From Bog-159 sp963818855 (GTDB lineage Bacteria > Acidobacteriota > Terriglobia > Bryobacterales > Bryobacteraceae), in contig CAWFUH010000006.1 of assembly GCA_963818855.1 (NCBI GenBank), positions 763,186 to 827,185 on the forward strand: a stretch of DNA of 64,000 nucleotides, read 5' to 3'. The notes beneath the pieces were generated by a model. That model worked only from the letters and a program-made list of their open reading frames with translations. It had not been told where the DNA came from and searched no databases. The stretch's first letter is position 1, and every line of letters begins with the position of its first letter. Both the position numbers and the translations under genes were made by a program. Shown in pieces: positions 18,264-27,308 of this stretch.

Positions 18264-19377
18264 TTAACTTGCATAAATAGCAGTTAATAGAGATAATCGG
18301 GTATGTCCCGATCAAAGACGGCTGAAATACGCCTGACCGAGCAGGAAGAGCAGGTGTTGCGCGCCTGGACACGCAAGGGCAGCGGAGAGCAACGGCTGGT
18401 GGATCGCGCCCGGATCATTCTAATGTCGCACCAAGGCGTTGCGGTTGTGGAAATTGCCAGAAGGTTGCACACACGACTGGCGCGTGTTTCTAAATGGCGG
18501 CAGCGCTTCGTGCGGGACCGTTTGAATGCGCTGTCGGACGCCCCCCGCACCGGCAAGCCTCGGCGGTACGACCGGGAAACCGACCGGCGCGTGCTGGCGC
18601 TGCTCGATCAGGACCCGCCGCGCGGCTATGCGCAATGGAACGGCCGCTTGTTGGCGGAGGCTTTGGGCGATGTCAGTGCGGCGCACACGTGGCGGATTTT
18701 GCGCAAGTACAAAATCCAGTTACAGCGGCGACGGAGCTGGTGTATCAGCACCGATCCCGAGTTTGGGCCCAAAGCCGCCGATGTGGTGGGGATCTATCTG
18801 AATCCTCCGGAACACGCGGTGGTGCTGTCGGTCGACGAGAAACCGCATATTCAGGCGCTGGAACGCGCGCAGGGCTTTCTCCGCCTCCCAGATGGCAAAG
18901 CGGTGAACGGTTTCAGTCACTGCTATAAGCGACACGGTACCACGACCCTTTTTGCCGCCCTGAACATCCTGACCGGCCAAGTGCAGACAGGCCATTACCC
19001 GCGGCGGCGCCGCCGCGAGTTTCTGGACTTTATGAATGGCGTCGTAGCGGACCACCCGGACCGGATGATTCACGTGGTGCTGGACAACTTGAATACCCAC
19101 AAGCCCAAGCGGGACCGATGGCTGCAAGCGCATCCCAATGTCCACTTGCACTTCATCCCCACCTACAGCTCCTGGCTCAACCAGGTGGAGTGCTGGTTCA
19201 GTATTATGAGTCGCGCGGCGCTGCGCGGCGCCAGCTTCACCTCTCCCCGCCAGCTCAGGGAGGCCATCGACGCCTTTGTCGAGGTTTACAATCCGAAAGC
19301 TTCGCCCTTCGAGTGGACCAAGACTGTCGTCCACCAGGCCAAGCCCCAACGTATTTACTCTAATTTATGCAAGTAGG
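18264..19377 (+). mobile_element. IS630-family insertion sequence, intact
   Basis: A 1,114-bp element bounded by TA at 18262-18263 and 19378-19379, the TA duplication typical of IS630/Tc1-mariner. Terminal inverted repeats share ACTTGCATAAAT at 18267-18278 and, inverted, at 19363-19374. It contains one full-length transposase. The element is inserted in the opposite orientation to the GloVer gene it disrupts. Confidence 0.9.
18303..19376 (+). CDS. IS630-family transposase
   Basis: A 357-residue DDE transposase that is probably functional. N-terminal helix-turn-helix domains (about residues 8-140) precede a catalytic core with D178 (SVDEKPHIQ), D261 (LDNLNTHK) and E296 (NQVECWF). These are the three IS630 catalytic residues. 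The stop codon lies within the right terminal inverted repeat. Confidence 0.95.
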   Translation: MSRSKTAEIRLTEQEEQVLRAWTRKGSGEQRLVDRARIILMSHQGVAVVEIARRLHTRLARVSKWRQRFVRDRLNALSDAPRTGKPRRYDRETDRRVLALLDQDPPRGYAQWNGRLLAEALGDVSAAHTWRILRKYKIQLQRRRSWCISTDPEFGPKAADVVGIYLNPPEHAVVLSVDEKPHIQALERAQGFLRLPDGKAVNGFSHCYKRHGTTTLFAALNILTGQVQTGHYPRRRRREFLDFMNGVVADHPDRMIHVVLDNLNTHKPKRDRWLQAHPNVHLHFIPTYSSWLNQVECWFSIMSRAALRGASFTSPRQLREAIDAFVEVYNPKASPFEWTKTVVHQAKPQRIYSNLCK

Positions 19378-20145
19378 TACTAGTGGGATTCGCTCCATCG
19401 ACGGTGCCGGTGAAGTTATATAGAACGGACTCAGTCCATGTACCACCGGTCGTTCCCGGCGGGGTTAATGCGAATGCCATCCCTTGGCCGTAACCCCCTC
19501 CGAACCACGTCGCGCCATACAGCGTGCCGTCTTCGCCCGCGACCAGCGCTATGGGAGTTCCTTGCCCATCTCCCGGGAAACTGCACAATACCGCCTCGGT
19601 CCATGCCCCGCCGGGTGCTGCAGGCGGCTGTAACTCGAAGACCGTTCCCGCTCCCGACGTTCCCCCGAATGCGGTTGTGCCGTAGATGGCGCCATTCGGG
19701 CCAAACACCGGAGTTGTGGTGGGAGAGCCGGCGATTCCGTCGCCATTCTCGCCGGTAAACGAGTAAAGTATCGTCTCGGTCCACGCTGCACCCAGCCCGG
19801 TGGGTGGCTGCAATTCGAACACGGAGCCATCGCCAAACGAGCCGCCGCCAGCGCTCACACCGTAAAACACGCCGTCGGGGCCCACGACCAATCCTCCTGG
19901 CGCCTCTGCATCGGGCAGATTGCCGAACGTATATAGCTTGGTGAAGTTCGTTTGCGCAGCGCCCGGCGGCGTCAGGAGCGGTAAAGCGAGCACCACGAGA
20001 GGCGACAGTTGGAGCGTTCTCATCGAAGGTCCCTCCGGGAACTGTCTCCAACTATATTGCGCGGCCGCCGTGCGATCAACCGCTTTCGAGCGACATCGGT
20101 ACTGGGTCCAGTGCGTGCAGGCGGTCGCGTTATTAACGCCGCCGG

Positions 20146-23100
20146 CTAGCGTCGGCCCTTAGCCGACATGACCACCCTCCCGGCCGCGTTCGTGCCGCCC
20201 GTCAGCGTCATCGCCAGCACCACCACATTGCGATTCTGCGGCAGGCTGATGGAACTCACGGTTTTGGTGCTGTTCAGATTGAAGGAATAGCCGTACAGGT
20301 AAAGGATCCGGACGTCTACCGTTCCCGTGCTATTGTCGCGGTAGTTCATGGGCACCGCCTGCGCCTCGCCCGGGTAGTTCTGCGCGTTACACCAGTCGCT
20401 CATGTTCTGCGTGAATTGTGTGGTGGTGCCGTCGGTGTACTTTACTGTAAAGGTCTGGCCGGTCTGGTTCCCGTTTACGCCCGAGGCCAATATCTTCAAC
20501 GTAGTGAACTTGCCGGACGGAAGCGTTACCGTTTGTCCGCTCACCGCGTCGGGTGCTCCCATCGGTCCCAAGCCGTATAGGACTGAGCCCACGTTCTGGC
20601 TGGCCCCCAAAGATACCCCCGAGTAAGAGCGGCCTCCGGCGTCCAGACCCCCGCCGGTAAAGGGAAGGTTGTCTACGGCGATGCCGGACAGGTTGTAGTA
20701 GGGCGCCAGGTTAACGGAAGCTATTCCGGCGCTGGTCGCCGCAATCGTCAGACCGAGATTCGCTGTATGGCTTACGCTGCCCGACGTGACGGTCAGGGTT
20801 ATCTTCGAAGTTCCCGACACGGTGGAACTGCCGGCTGTGAATGTTCCGAGGAATAGGGTGGATCCGCTCAACGCACGAAAAGATGCGGTGACACCGGCAG
20901 GTAGCCCGGTGGCGGACAACGTTATGGTCCCCGGAGTTCCGCCAACCATCGTTACGGAGATGGCGGTGGCCCCCTGGCCGCCCTGGACCACGCTCAAACT
21001 GGCCGGCACGAGCGCTATGGTGAAGTTCGCCGGAGGCGGCGCCGTCACTGTCACCGTGACCGTGACAGCGGCCGAAAGAGCGCCCGAAGTGCCCTTGACC
21101 GTAAACTGAGTCGCTTTAAGCGCCGCGGTGCTCGCCGCCGTGAGAGTCAGCGTGCTCGTCGCGGTGGTGCTGGCCGGACTGAACGACGTCGTGACACCGG
21201 TGGGCAGGTTGGCAGCGATCAGGGCGACGGATCCGCTGAAGCCTCCGACGGAATTGACAGTTATGGTGGCGGTCCCGGTGCTGCCGGTGACCACGTTTAT
21301 ATTCGAAACCGAAGAGGCCAGCGTGAAGCTGGGCGCAGGGGTCACGCTTAACGGAAGAGTTGCCGTGGCCAAAACGCTGCCTGACGTAGCGGTAATGGTC
21401 AACGAAGCGGTAGTGACCGGTGCCGAGCTGCTGACCGTGAGCGTCAGCTTGCTGGTAGAGCTGGTGCTGGCCGGACTGAAGGCTGCCGTCACCCCGCTTG
21501 GCAATCCGGAGATGCCCAGGCTCACGGCGCCGGTGAAGCCGTTTACCGGCGACATAGTAATGGTGCTGGTGCTCGCGAATCCCTGTGCGATGCTCAAGCT
21601 CGCGGGAGCGGCCGCCAGGGTCACGGACGGCGCGGCCTTGACCGTCAGGCTGACGGTTGCGTAAGTAGACGACGTGCCTGCCGCGCCGGTCACGGTAATG
21701 TTGGCGGTCCCGGTCGTAGCTGTGGATGCCGCGGTAAACGTCACGACGCTGGTAGTGGCAGTTGTAGCCGGATTAAACGAAGCCGTCACACCCTTGGGAA
21801 GGCCCGATACCGCCAGGGTGACTTTGCCGCTGAACCCGGTCTTAGGCGTGACCGTGATGGTGTCGGTGCCACTGGCCCCTTGGGTGACACTCAGTGTGGC
21901 GGCGGAAGCCCCCAGTGAAAAGGTGGACGGCGCGGCCACGGTTAGAGTAATACCAACTGTGGCGCTGAGGCTCCCCGACTTACCCGTAACCGTCACCGTG
22001 GCGGTGCCCACTGCCGCGCTGGCGCTGGCGGTGAAGCTCAACGTGCTCGCGGTTGCGGTGCTGGCCGGGCTGAACGAAGCGGTCACACCGCTCGGCAGTC
22101 CGGAGACGGTCAGGCTCACTGCGTTGTTGAACCCGTTTGCAGGCGCGACGGTTATGCTGGCGGTGCCAGTGGCGCCTTCGACGATGGTCAACGCTGCCGG
22201 CGTCGTCTGCAGGCTGAAGCTCGCGGCTGCCGTCACCTGCAGGCTCAGAGCCGTGGTCTCGGTCAGAGTTCCTGAAACGCCTTTGACCGACAGCGCGTAC
22301 GTGCCTGGCGCGGCTCCGCTCGCGGCGGTCAGGGTGAACTGGCTCGTGTTGGCATTCACCGCGCCAAATGTTCCCATGACGCCGCTGGGAAGTCCCGATA
22401 CGCTCAGCGTAACGGCGCTGGAAAAGCCATTTTGCGGCGTGACATGGATCGCTGCCGACGCGCTGGACCCCGCCTGCACCGTTACGGAGGTGGGTACGGC
22501 GGAAAGCCCGAACGACGGCGTGCTGGGCATCGCGGTCAAGTCGTTGATCAAAGACTGGCCGGCAGGCGTGCCCCATCCGGTCGCCAGGTCAAAACCGGTG
22601 ACCGCGGCAAAACCGTTGCTGCCGGTGGTGATGTCATGCAGGTCGCTCGTATAATCCGCTCCCCGGCCAAGGCTGTAGACCGTGGAGTTCAGAAATCCAA
22701 CGGCGGGCTTCCCGTTCGCCGCCGCTTGCTGGTTGGCCAAAGCCATGAAGCCGGCCCACAAGGGCGTAGCCGCGCTCGTGCCTCCCACCTCGATCCATTC
22801 CCCGTTGTTGCAGATCAGGAAGATCTGTACCGCGGCCAGCAAAGCCACGTCCGGAACGTTGCGCATAGTCGTGGATCCGCCTATTGCCGTCATGTTGATG
22901 CTCTGCTGATAGCTGGGGATGGGGTAGGTGGTGCTGACTCCGCCACCACCGTCGTTCCAGGTAGTCTCCGATACCCACGCTCCGCCGGGACCCGTGGTGG
23001 TCAGGGCCGTTCCGCCTACCGACGTCACGTTCGGGTCGTCCGACGGCGGCCAGGTCCCGCCTGAGTAAGCGCCGCTGTCGCCGGCCGCGGTAAAGAACGA

Positions 23101-24123
23101 TTGCCCCTGCGCAATCATCTCGCTGAATATCTGTTCGGTGGTCGCATTGATCGGCGAAAACATCCACGAACAACTCAGCTGCTTGGCAATGTTATCGGCC
23201 GCCATGCGATTCAGAACGTCGTTCCAGCTGGTGCCCTCGTATACGATGATGTTGGCTCCCGGAGCCATGAACCCGGCCATCATAATGTCGAGGATCACTT
23301 CGATGTTCTCGTTGCCAGGAGCGCCGCTGAAACCATCCAGGAGCACCGTCGAAACCGGTACCGCCGGCAGTCCGGCTTGTTGGAAGTTCGACGTCACATC
23401 CGCTGCGTAGAACCCGTCCAGTTCGAACAGTCCGACCGTCTGCCCCGCGCCCGTCAGGGTCACCGATGGCGCGTAGGCTGCCCGGAAATCGCCACCGAAA
23501 AACAGGCCGGCGGGTCCCGACCCGGTGGTCATTGGCCGGGCCGAAGCCAGCGGCACGGTTTTCAAATCCATCGGCCGGGGCACTACGAAGTTGTCGAACC
23601 CGCTGATATCCAGCACCGCTACGTCGACGTCCAGCGACGGATCGCCTTCGGGCGCGAAAAACCTTCCACGCGTGGGGTGCTCCCACATGGTCATATTTAC
23701 GTGCAGCGTCTTATTGATCGCCGAAACCGGTCCGGTTACATCCAGAATCACACGGTTCTGGTAAGTTCCCGAGACCGCCAGGCCGTTCGCCTGGAAGAAC
23801 TCCGTCAGCTTGTCGTAATCAACCTGCGTCGGGCCAAAGCGCTGGGCAAACTCGTTCGCACTCAAATAGCGCCGGTAGTCCGGGCTCCCTGGGTCGGAGA
23901 GCTGTTCCAGGAACCGATCGAGATCCTCGCGATTTCGCAGCGGCAGACCCACCGCCAGATTCAGCCGCGCCATACCGGAGATGGGTCCTAATCGGCGCGA
24001 CTCACTGACGGCCTTCGCCGCACGGTTTTGGAATATCTGCAAAGGGGCGGCTTCCGCCAACCCGGTGGCCCACACCATCGCACTAAGGCAGGTCGCTGCG
24101 TAGACGGATCTCGATGGACTCAT
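20146..24123 (-). CDS. S53 (sedolisin/kumamolisin-like) protease with six Ig-like repeats
   Basis: Secreted acid serine-carboxyl peptidase of about 1,325 residues. The start at 24123 is chosen because AAAGGAG lies 7-8 bases upstream and a signal peptide follows; the frame is open 30 codons further. An activation propeptide (LPLRNREDLDRFLEQLSDPGSPDYRRYLS) precedes the catalytic domain. That domain shows the Glu/Asp region NIEVILDIMMAG, the oxyanion-type AAGDSG and the Ser motif GGTSAATPLWAGF. Six Ig-like repeats of about 90-100 residues follow, each with a GLPxGVTxxF core, then a C-terminal beta domain. The repeats probably act as spacer or adhesion modules. Confidence 0.92.
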   Translation of the reverse strand: MSPSRSVYAATCLSAMVWATGLAEAAPLQIFQNRAAKAVSESRRLGPISGMARLNLAVGLPLRNREDLDRFLEQLSDPGSPDYRRYLSANEFAQRFGPTQVDYDKLTEFFQANGLAVSGTYQNRVILDVTGPVSAINKTLHVNMTMWEHPTRGRFFAPEGDPSLDVDVAVLDISGFDNFVVPRPMDLKTVPLASARPMTTGSGPAGLFFGGDFRAAYAPSVTLTGAGQTVGLFELDGFYAADVTSNFQQAGLPAVPVSTVLLDGFSGAPGNENIEVILDIMMAGFMAPGANIIVYEGTSWNDVLNRMAADNIAKQLSCSWMFSPINATTEQIFSEMIAQGQSFFTAAGDSGAYSGGTWPPSDDPNVTSVGGTALTTTGPGGAWVSETTWNDGGGGVSTTYPIPSYQQSINMTAIGGSTTMRNVPDVALLAAVQIFLICNNGEWIEVGGTSAATPLWAGFMALANQQAAANGKPAVGFLNSTVYSLGRGADYTSDLHDITTGSNGFAAVTGFDLATGWGTPAGQSLINDLTAMPSTPSFGLSAVPTSVTVQAGSSASAAIHVTPQNGFSSAVTLSVSGLPSGVMGTFGAVNANTSQFTLTAASGAAPGTYALSVKGVSGTLTETTALSLQVTAAASFSLQTTPAALTIVEGATGTASITVAPANGFNNAVSLTVSGLPSGVTASFSPASTATASTLSFTASASAAVGTATVTVTGKSGSLSATVGITLTVAAPSTFSLGASAATLSVTQGASGTDTITVTPKTGFSGKVTLAVSGLPKGVTASFNPATTATTSVVTFTAASTATTGTANITVTGAAGTSSTYATVSLTVKAAPSVTLAAAPASLSIAQGFASTSTITMSPVNGFTGAVSLGISGLPSGVTAAFSPASTSSTSKLTLTVSSSAPVTTASLTITATSGSVLATATLPLSVTPAPSFTLASSVSNINVVTGSTGTATITVNSVGGFSGSVALIAANLPTGVTTSFSPASTTATSTLTLTAASTAALKATQFTVKGTSGALSAAVTVTVTVTAPPPANFTIALVPASLSVVQGGQGATAISVTMVGGTPGTITLSATGLPAGVTASFRALSGSTLFLGTFTAGSSTVSGTSKITLTVTSGSVSHTANLGLTIAATSAGIASVNLAPYYNLSGIAVDNLPFTGGGLDAGGRSYSGVSLGASQNVGSVLYGLGPMGAPDAVSGQTVTLPSGKFTTLKILASGVNGNQTGQTFTVKYTDGTTTQFTQNMSDWCNAQNYPGEAQAVPMNYRDNSTGTVDVRILYLYGYSFNLNSTKTVSSISLPQNRNVVVLAMTLTGGTNAAGRVVMSAKGRR

Positions 24124-24309
24124 AGTTTGAACTCCTTTGCTTGCGGTCGAGGTTTCGGCCACAGCAGGGCAGGCGCTTAACTGGGACCATGTGCGTCTTA
24201 TCGACTTAGGCAAAGGCTTCTGTGCGGGTGACTAACCTTAGCGCTCCATAAAATGTTCCTTAAGGTGGCCTACCACGCTGCTCGTAGATCTGTTATGCTG
24301 ATCGCGAAA

Positions 24310-25331
24310 ATGCCTAAACCAACGAAACCGCCGGTGCGCGCCAAGCGCGCCAAAGCGGAAGTGCAGCAGGAATTCGAGACGATCCGCGAGGAAGTGGAGG
24401 ACGCCCGCGAATCCGCCGACCCGAAAGCGCAGGCCGCCGCCCGGCTGCGCGCGGACCAGGTCCGCCAAGCCGTCGATGGCACCACCGTGGAAGGCGTGGT
24501 GCAGAGGATCTCCGGCCTGGGGCTGGAAATTTCCAAGTCGCTGGCGGATGTCTCCGGCAAACTCGTCGAGGAAGTCGAACGCCTGTCGTCGGTGCGCGAG
24601 GCCGTCAACCTGGAGCGGGCCGAATTGGAGCGCTTGCTCAAGATCGATGTGGCCGCCACGGCGCTCGATCAAATGGTGCAGGATTACACCCGCGAGAAAG
24701 AGCGGCTGGAAGCCGAAATCGCGGAGCAGCGCTCCGCCTGGGAGGAAGAAACCGGCGACGCCGAACGCGAGCGTAAAGAGCAGGAGGAGAACCTAAAGAA
24801 GGCCCGCGCCCGCGAGATTGAGGAATACGAATACAAGAAAAACCTGGAACGTAAGAAGGCGTTGGATAAATACGAGGAAGACCAGCGGCTCCAGGAAAAG
24901 AAGAATAAGGAGCGGCAGGAAGCGCTCGAAAAAGGATGGCAGCAGCGCGAAACGGCACTCAAAGAACAGGAACAGGAGTTGGCGCGGCTGCGCAAGGAAG
25001 CGCAGGAATTCCCGGAGGCCATGAAGACGGAATCCGACAAGGCGGCAGTCCTGGCGGCCAAGGCGGCCGAGCAGAAATTCGAGCAGGAGATTATGCTGCT
25101 CAAGAAAGAAGCCGAGACGGAAAAACGCCTCTCGATCCTGCAGGTGAAGACGCTCGAGGAAACCATCGCGCGGCAGGCGGTGCAGATCGTAGCTCTGCAA
25201 AAACAGGTGGACGATGCCAAGCAGCAGGTGCAGGACATCGCCGTGAAGGCGATTGAGGGGCGTCGGGCGCCAAGGCCCTGGCGCACATCAATCAGATCGC
25301 CATGGAGCAGGCCAAGCGTCCCCAGACGTAA
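24310..25331 (+). pseudogene. Lys/Glu-rich coiled-coil protein, frameshifted at the C-terminus
   Basis: Cytoplasmic protein dominated by a long charged coiled coil (about residues 120-320, e.g. KEQEENLKKARAREIEEYEYK) after a basic start MPKPTKPPVRAKRAK. The open frame runs past its natural end into nonsense up to 25401. Adding one base to the G-run at 25257-25260 instead gives the plausible ending ASGAKALAHINQIAMEQAK, stopping at 25329-25331. That stop lies just before the convergent murJ stop. Function unknown. Either a homopolymer error or a real slippage mutation explains it. Confidence 0.7.
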
Positions 25332-25347
25332 GCGCCGGGCCGGTATC

Positions 25348-26724
25348 TCAGGAAGCCGCGGCCATCCAGCGCTTGCGGCTGACGTGCGCGGCCACGAATA
25401 GCGTCAGGAATCCAGCCATCAAACCCACGGACGCACCCAGCCCGATCCATTGCGGTGAGGACGAGTGCAACCAGAGTGTCAGCGCCACATTGACCAGTAC
25501 CGGGATGATGGCCGCACTCAACGCCAGCACGGGGCGGTCAAGGGCGAACAGCGCTCGCCCGGTCAATTCCAACAGGCTCCAGCCAATTAAACTGGGCGCC
25601 ATGCCCAGGAAAACGGCAGAGACTAAGTTAGTGGATTGCGCGGTGAAATTACCGCGTTGAAACAGGATCGCGATAACCGGATGGCGCAAAGCCAGCGCCA
25701 CGCCACATGCCGCAACCGCGCCCAGCGCCGCCAGACCGAGCGTTCTGTCGATCAGGCGAAACGCCTGGCCGAAGCGCAATTGGGCGCGCAGTCGCGCGAT
25801 CTCCGGCAGCAGCGAATTGGAAATCGGACTCACCAGGAAGGCAAGCGGGACGCCTACTCCGCGCATGCAATAATCCAGCGCGGCGGCCATGCCCGGTCCG
25901 ATATGCGTGGCCCAGGCGCGCGTGAAGACAATGTTCAGCGCCAGGCTGACCGCATACAACGACACCACCAGCGGCCGTCCGAGGATTTCGTGCCAATGCA
26001 CTTGGGAAGGCGGCAGGTTGCGCGTGTCGAGATCGGCGCGCGCACAGAAATAGACGATTCCGTATTGTACCCACGCCCCGGCGGTGTAGCCGATGGCGAA
26101 TCCGTAGACTCCCATCACATGGTACAAGCTGAGGGCGCCGATGATGGTGCACGCATTCAGACAGGCCTGATAAAACGCGAAGGGCGCGAAACGGCGCCCG
26201 GTATACAGCAGCGCGCAGTTGACGGCTGCCGCGCCGGCCGCCATGATGGTGAACGCCGCGATGCGCAAGATGGTGACGGAGGTTTGGTAATAGCGCGGGT
26301 CCAGGCCCGGCGCGAGCACGGCGATCAGCCAGGGCGCGCAAAGCACGACCGCTACCGTCAGGGACGTAAACAGCCAGGCGAATCGCTGATTCAACTTCAA
26401 GAAGAGGGCCGTGCGTTCGGCACCCTGCCGCGCGGTGAGCATGGGCACGAAAGCGAACACCATCGTGTTGATGAGGACCGAATTCAGGGCATCCAGCGGT
26501 CCCAGGGCCACCGCCAGCGAATCCGCCTGGGAGTGGGTGCCCAGCAGGTAAGCGGTTACCGCCATGCGTACGTAGCCGATGATATTGCCGGCGATGAGAC
26601 CGGCCCCAATGGTCAGGCCGCCGCGCACCAGCGGACTTTCGACCGCGCGCGCCAGTACGCGTTCCGCAAGAACCGGAGCTGTGGAATCCGTACTCAGACT
26701 TGCCTCGGAATTTCGCGCGCTCAA
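25348..26724 (-). CDS. murJ: MurJ-like lipid II flippase
   Basis: Polytopic inner-membrane MOP-superfamily protein of 458 residues, with roughly 12-14 hydrophobic helices (LIAGNIIGYVRMAVTAYLLG, SLAVALGPLDALNSVLINTMVFAFVPML, LIGWSLLELTGRALFALD). The NIIGYVRM start, the LINTMVFAFVPML helix and internal Arg residues resemble MurJ/MviN, which translocates lipid II. A polysaccharide flippase of the same superfamily is the alternative. It has no operon partner on the minus strand. Confidence 0.75.
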   Translation of the reverse strand: MSARNSEASLSTDSTAPVLAERVLARAVESPLVRGGLTIGAGLIAGNIIGYVRMAVTAYLLGTHSQADSLAVALGPLDALNSVLINTMVFAFVPMLTARQGAERTALFLKLNQRFAWLFTSLTVAVVLCAPWLIAVLAPGLDPRYYQTSVTILRIAAFTIMAAGAAAVNCALLYTGRRFAPFAFYQACLNACTIIGALSLYHVMGVYGFAIGYTAGAWVQYGIVYFCARADLDTRNLPPSQVHWHEILGRPLVVSLYAVSLALNIVFTRAWATHIGPGMAAALDYCMRGVGVPLAFLVSPISNSLLPEIARLRAQLRFGQAFRLIDRTLGLAALGAVAACGVALALRHPVIAILFQRGNFTAQSTNLVSAVFLGMAPSLIGWSLLELTGRALFALDRPVLALSAAIIPVLVNVALTLWLHSSSPQWIGLGASVGLMAGFLTLFVAAHVSRKRWMAAAS

Positions 26725-26755
26725 ACCGCTCCCTTACGGTCGCGGCTCAGTAACG
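26724..26755. repeat. Short acidobacterial repeat at the murJ start
   Basis: CGCTCCCTTACGGTCGCGGC with the following CAGTAACG lies across the murJ start codon. On the plus strand it can be read as PLPYGRGSVT, a peptide I recognise as recurring in spurious ORFs of acidobacterial genomes, so it is most likely a dispersed repeat rather than coding sequence. Confidence 0.5.
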
Positions 26756-26771
26756 CGGCAGAAGCTTGATT

Positions 26772-27281
26772 TTAAGATGCCGCCCGCGCCGCCGCCAGCG
26801 CGGTTTCGTAATTCGGAAAATCCGCGACTTCCTTCACATACTCCGCATGCTTGATCTTATTGTCCTTGCCCACCACGAAAATGGCGCGGCTTTCAATCCG
26901 CAATTCCTTGATCAGCGTGCCATAGTGGCTGCCGAACGAGCCGTCCTTGTGGTCCGACAGCATCTTGACTTTATCGACTCCAAAAGCGCCGCACCAGCGC
27001 TTCTGCGCGAACGGCAGATCCATGCTCACGGTGTAGATATCCACGCTGGGCAGCTTACGGGCTTCCTCATTGAACCGCTTGGTCTGCGCATCGCAAACCG
27101 GCGTATCGAGCGACGGCACCACGCTGAAAATCCGCACGTTTTCTCCCGTGCCGGACAACGTGACGGGCTTCAGACTGTTGTCCACCACCTCGAAATCGGG
27201 CGCCGGGTCGCCTGGTTTGAGCTCCGGTCCCATCAGCGTCTTGGGATCTCCGCGCAGTGTGGTTGCTCCTGGTCTTTCCAT
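26772..27281 (-). CDS. tpx: Thiol peroxidase
   Basis: Atypical 2-Cys peroxiredoxin reducing lipid and hydrogen peroxides with thioredoxin. The 169-residue product has GDPAPDFEVVD, the peroxidatic motif SLDTPVCDAQTKRFNEEA and the resolving cysteine in KRWCGAFG, the usual Tpx pair. A strong AGGAGG site precedes the ATG by 3 bases. It starts 27 bases after the YyaL/DUF255 stop on the same strand. Confidence 0.95.
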   Translation of the reverse strand: MERPGATTLRGDPKTLMGPELKPGDPAPDFEVVDNSLKPVTLSGTGENVRIFSVVPSLDTPVCDAQTKRFNEEARKLPSVDIYTVSMDLPFAQKRWCGAFGVDKVKMLSDHKDGSFGSHYGTLIKELRIESRAIFVVGKDNKIKHAEYVKEVADFPNYETALAAARAAS

Positions 27282-27308
27282 CTCTCCTCCTGTTGTTTTG
27301 GTGATGCC

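Larger units (their letters stand above)
17654..20023 (-). pseudogene. GloVer-repeat secreted protein split by an IS630 element
   Basis: The gene reads 20023 to about 19380, is interrupted by the insertion at 18264-19377, and resumes at about 18263 to 17654. Signal peptide: LSPLVVLALPLLTPPGAAQ. The repeats are of the form VFYGVSAGGGSFGDGSVFELQPP. Deleting the element and one TA copy restores the frame across the junction (ANPTSTSLIAGPNRVLYG), giving about 417 residues and a proper ending HAGFLYKIVTSGSN. The gene was therefore intact until the insertion. It is a paralogue of the gene at 16404-17635. Confidence 0.88.

Noticed and set aside
21674..22654. Long plus-strand open frame (326 codons) opposite the protease repeats
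   Set aside because: It is the antisense of the Thr/Ser/Val-rich Ig-like repeats and its Val/Ala-rich product mirrors that composition. There is no ribosome-binding site or family match.
26724..26854. Small plus-strand protein containing PLPYGRGSVT
   Set aside because: This peptide is the translation of a dispersed DNA repeat and overlaps murJ and tpx in antisense.
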